Shown: piece after piece, positions 8,303-10,280 of the stretch
Numbering within the stretch: the first letter of the stretch is position 1
Layout: each line of letters starts with the position of its first letter
DNA from: an uncultured Clostridia bacterium
Lineage (GTDB): Bacteria; Bacillota; Clostridia; TANB77; CAG-508
Assembly (NCBI GenBank): GCA_949448405.1
Contig: CASTFX010000037.1
Location: 1-10,280 of the forward strand
DNA length: 10,280 nucleotides
Direction of reading: 5' to 3'
Notes under the pieces: generated by a model
What the model was told of the DNA's origin: nothing
What the model saw: only the letters and a program-made list of their open reading frames with translations
Database searches by the model: none
Made by a program: the position numbers and the translations under genes

Positions 8303-10280
8303 TTATATTATTTCATTTTTTGATATTCTTCTTATTTTATTATATATTTTAATATACTTATCATTAACTACCTTTACATCAAATTGCTCTACATATTTTT
8401 GTAGATTTTTAGGGTATTCAACTAAAGCTAATTTCATCACTTTAATCATTGAATCAATATTGTTATTTTCTGCCAAATACCCACTTAAATCATTTATTAG
8501 AATTTCATTTGGTCCATAATCAATATCAAAACTAACTACTGGACAATCACAGGATAGAGCCTCAATTATAGTCATTGGAAATGCTTCATTTCTAGAACAA
8601 TTAACAAAAAGTTTTGCATTCTTCATAAATTTAAAGACATTGTTTTGCCATCCTGCAAGTACTACTTTATCTTCAAGATTATACTGATTAATTTTATTCT
8701 TCAGCATTTGCTCATATGGTCCAACACCAATTATATATAATTGATAGTTTTGATAAAACTTTCCTTGATAAAACGCTTCTAATAACACCTCTGGTCTTTT
8801 AGGCTTGTCTAGTCGTCCTGTAAATAATATAAATGGCTCTTTTCCCTCCCAACTTTCTTGTGAAAGTTTTTGTATTTCCGCAAAATTTATTGGATTGTAT
8901 ATAGTTTCTATGTATAGTGGTTTAACCTTATATACATTTATTAGCTCATCTTCACATCCTTTAGAAACTGTGACTATTGGTGTATGATTATACAACAATT
9001 GTAAACTTTTTTTAAAAATATAATGAAATCTGGTATCGTATACTTTGTAAGAAACATGTATTACATTTATGATTTTCTCTCTATATCTTGATAATTTTGA
9101 TATTAAATTTGAATATATAAGATGTGAAGTTATTAATTTTATATCACATTTCTCTTCTATTTCATTTATAGTCTTATTAACTTTATTTATTATCATAGGC
9201 ATTTTATATATTTTTTCTAATTTACTTAGCTTTTTGTTATATAATGAAATTATGTTTATACTTTCATTTATCTTATATGTTTTTTCGTCATATAGAGTCA
9301 TTATATATACAACATTATTTTTTGAGTATTCATTTGCCATATTTACAACGACTCTTTCAGCTCCTCCGTTACACAATGAATTTACCAGAAATATTACCCC
9401 TGTTTTTTTTTTGTTTTTATTTTCTCCATCAACTAGTACTATTTTCATACTTTCTAATATAATTGGTACTATTCCAATTATAAATATTGAATACATATGG
9501 TATAAGGTTTCTGTGTTTACCATAAAAATTGTATATATCAGTGTTAATATAGAGATATATTTACTATCACTTTTCAAATTAGTATATAAAATATTAGCAA
9601 ATATCATTAAACTTATTAGTCCATTTTCTGACAAAATCTGAAATATTGTACTATGACATTGAACATACCATGATGTAGCAGCACTTTCTAAAAAATATGA
9701 CCTAAATGCTGTAAGTCCGCTTCCTATTATTGGACTTTTTAAAAATAACTCTTTAGCAAATGACCAAAATACAAATCTTTGTGACATACTTATATTATTT
9801 TCAAATATTTTAATATTAAAAAATACAATTATAATTGGAATAACTATAACTGATAACACTAATATAATATTTGAAATCTTTTTTATTCTTTTCGGTAATA
9901 AAATATATAATATTGCAATAATCGTTGCTACTAAAATAGTCTTTGATGCAGAGAAGCAATAAAACACTATTAAAGGAATAATATATATTAATAAATATGG
10001 TTTATGTTCCTTTTTATAAAAGTATACAGTAGTTATAATTCCTATCATAAAAAATATACTAGAATAGTTTGGATCCTGTGCAAAACCAGATATTCTATAA
10101 TTTCCTCCAAAAAAATTAGTTGATATATCTGATACTCTTCCAGCATATGTAGTCAAATGAGTTTGGCTTAAGTCTCCAAAGAATATACAATAAATCATAC
10201 TTAGTATTAAAACACCTAATGATATTAATAAGCTTTTTTTGTATATATGAATATTAACACTTTCACTATATAACACAAAC
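8303..10280 (-). CDS. Wzy-like polysaccharide polymerase fused to a GT4 glycosyltransferase (5' end outside window)
   Basis: The gene runs off the right edge; the first possible in-window start, a GTG at 10276, lies inside the polymerase, so the true start is upstream. Numbering from that GTG, residues 1-277 are a polytopic membrane domain with about eight hydrophobic segments. It carries features usual in the O-antigen polymerase/ligase family: RISGFAQDPNYSS near 61-73, SASKT at 109-113, SQRFVFW near 165-171 and HSTIFQILSENGL near 208-220. A charged Lys/Asn linker (about 283-291) leads to a GT4 domain (about 292-650). This has SLCNGGAERVV near the start, FTGRLDKPKRPE near 485-496 and an E-x7-E pair (E564, E572) in NEAFPMTIIEALS. 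Inferred role: polymerising repeat units at the membrane, plus a retaining, nucleotide-sugar-dependent transfer in the cytoplasm. Having both in one chain is unusual; the junction lies on a ten-A tract, so loss of the boundary between two overlapping genes is the main alternative. Both domain calls are strong; the fusion is less certain. Confidence 0.85.
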   Translation of the reverse strand, partial: FVLYSESVNIHIYKKSLLISLGVLILSMIYCIFFGDLSQTHLTTYAGRVSDISTNFFGGNYRISGFAQDPNYSSIFFMIGIITTVYFYKKEHKPYLLIYIIPLIVFYCFSASKTILVATIIAILYILLPKRIKKISNIILVLSVIVIPIIIVFFNIKIFENNISMSQRFVFWSFAKELFLKSPIIGSGLTAFRSYFLESAATSWYVQCHSTIFQILSENGLISLMIFANILYTNLKSDSKYISILTLIYTIFMVNTETLYHMYSIFIIGIVPIILESMKIVLVDGENKNKKKTGVIFLVNSLCNGGAERVVVNMANEYSKNNVVYIMTLYDEKTYKINESINIISLYNKKLSKLEKIYKMPMIINKVNKTINEIEEKCDIKLITSHLIYSNLISKLSRYREKIINVIHVSYKVYDTRFHYIFKKSLQLLYNHTPIVTVSKGCEDELINVYKVKPLYIETIYNPINFAEIQKLSQESWEGKEPFILFTGRLDKPKRPEVLLEAFYQGKFYQNYQLYIIGVGPYEQMLKNKINQYNLEDKVVLAGWQNNVFKFMKNAKLFVNCSRNEAFPMTIIEALSCDCPVVSFDIDYGPNEILINDLSGYLAENNNIDSMIKVMKLALVEYPKNLQKYVEQFDVKVVNDKYIKIYNKIRRISKNEII
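9403..9412 (-). repeat. Ten-A homopolymer tract at the Wzy/GT4 junction
   Basis: The coding strand has ten consecutive A, encoding Lys-Lys-Lys and the first base of Thr, exactly between the membrane domain and the GT4 domain. By hand translation, nine A would end the polymerase within two codons (CAG GGG TAA). Eleven A would end it after about a dozen further codons. Eleven A would also put the GT4 domain in frame with an ATG at 9428-9430, giving a glycosyltransferase beginning MEKIKTKKKTG. The run length therefore decides whether this locus makes one protein or two. Confidence 0.8.

Noticed and set aside
109..9641. Plus-strand open frames across the window (for example 109-333, 5748-6152, 9069-9641)
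   Set aside because: They lie opposite well-supported minus-strand genes, show no recognisable motifs, and reflect the AT-rich composition and scarcity of stops in the antisense frame.
10274..10276. GTG at 10276 as the true start of the polymerase gene
   Set aside because: The frame stays open to the edge, and the remaining polymerase domain (about 277 residues) is too short and lacks its first helices.
1..10280. CRISPR array, tRNA or rRNA genes, insertion sequence
   Set aside because: No spaced direct repeats, no conserved RNA motifs and no transposase-like frame or terminal inverted repeats were found; the window is almost fully covered by polysaccharide genes.

Overview
The window is a stretch of a Wzx/Wzy-type surface polysaccharide (capsule or exopolysaccharide) locus from a low-GC, Gram-positive-like bacterium. 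The DNA is very AT-rich and the proteins are rich in Lys, Ile and Asn. Most genes have AGGAGG-like ribosome binding sites 5-9 bases before ATG, and the stops seen are TAA or TAG. This fits a Clostridia-like Bacillota member; I cannot name the species. Every supported gene is on the minus strand, with gaps of about 17-52 bases, so the window reads as one operon transcribed from right to left. It has no internal promoter or terminator that I can support and enters and leaves the window mid-gene.

In transcription order (right to left) the genes are: (1) a Wzy-like polymerase, truncated by the right edge, fused in frame to a GT4 glycosyltransferase (8303-10280); (2) a GT2 glycosyltransferase (7351-8250); (3) UDP-glucose 6-dehydrogenase, ugd (6167-7333); (4) a Wzx-like flippase fused in frame to a second GT-B glycosyltransferase (3806-6127); (5) an FAD-dependent, UDP-galactopyranose-mutase-like or amine-oxidase-like protein (2528-3787); (6) a damaged O-acylation module made of an SGNH/DltD-like domain and an MBOAT (AlgI/DltB-like) acyltransferase (1-2496).

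The proposed pathway is as follows. Ugd makes UDP-glucuronate. The GT2, GT4 and GT-B enzymes build a lipid-linked repeat unit on the cytoplasmic face. The Wzx part flips it and the Wzy part polymerises it. The MBOAT/SGNH pair would have acylated the exported polymer. The FAD protein probably changes a nucleotide sugar or glycan intermediate, but its substrate cannot be read from sequence.

The most notable features are structural. Both membrane-handling proteins (Wzx and Wzy) carry a C-terminal glycosyltransferase, and the Wzy-GT4 junction lies on a run of ten A. The O-acylation module has three separate lesions: an in-frame TAA just before the GSSH nucleophile motif, an in-frame SGNH-to-MBOAT joint that has lost the start of the MBOAT, and a +1 frameshift after the catalytic MBOAT histidine. 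It looks like a pseudogene, unless some lesions are base-calling or assembly errors. I found no RNA gene, CRISPR array or insertion sequence, and no wholly undescribed system.
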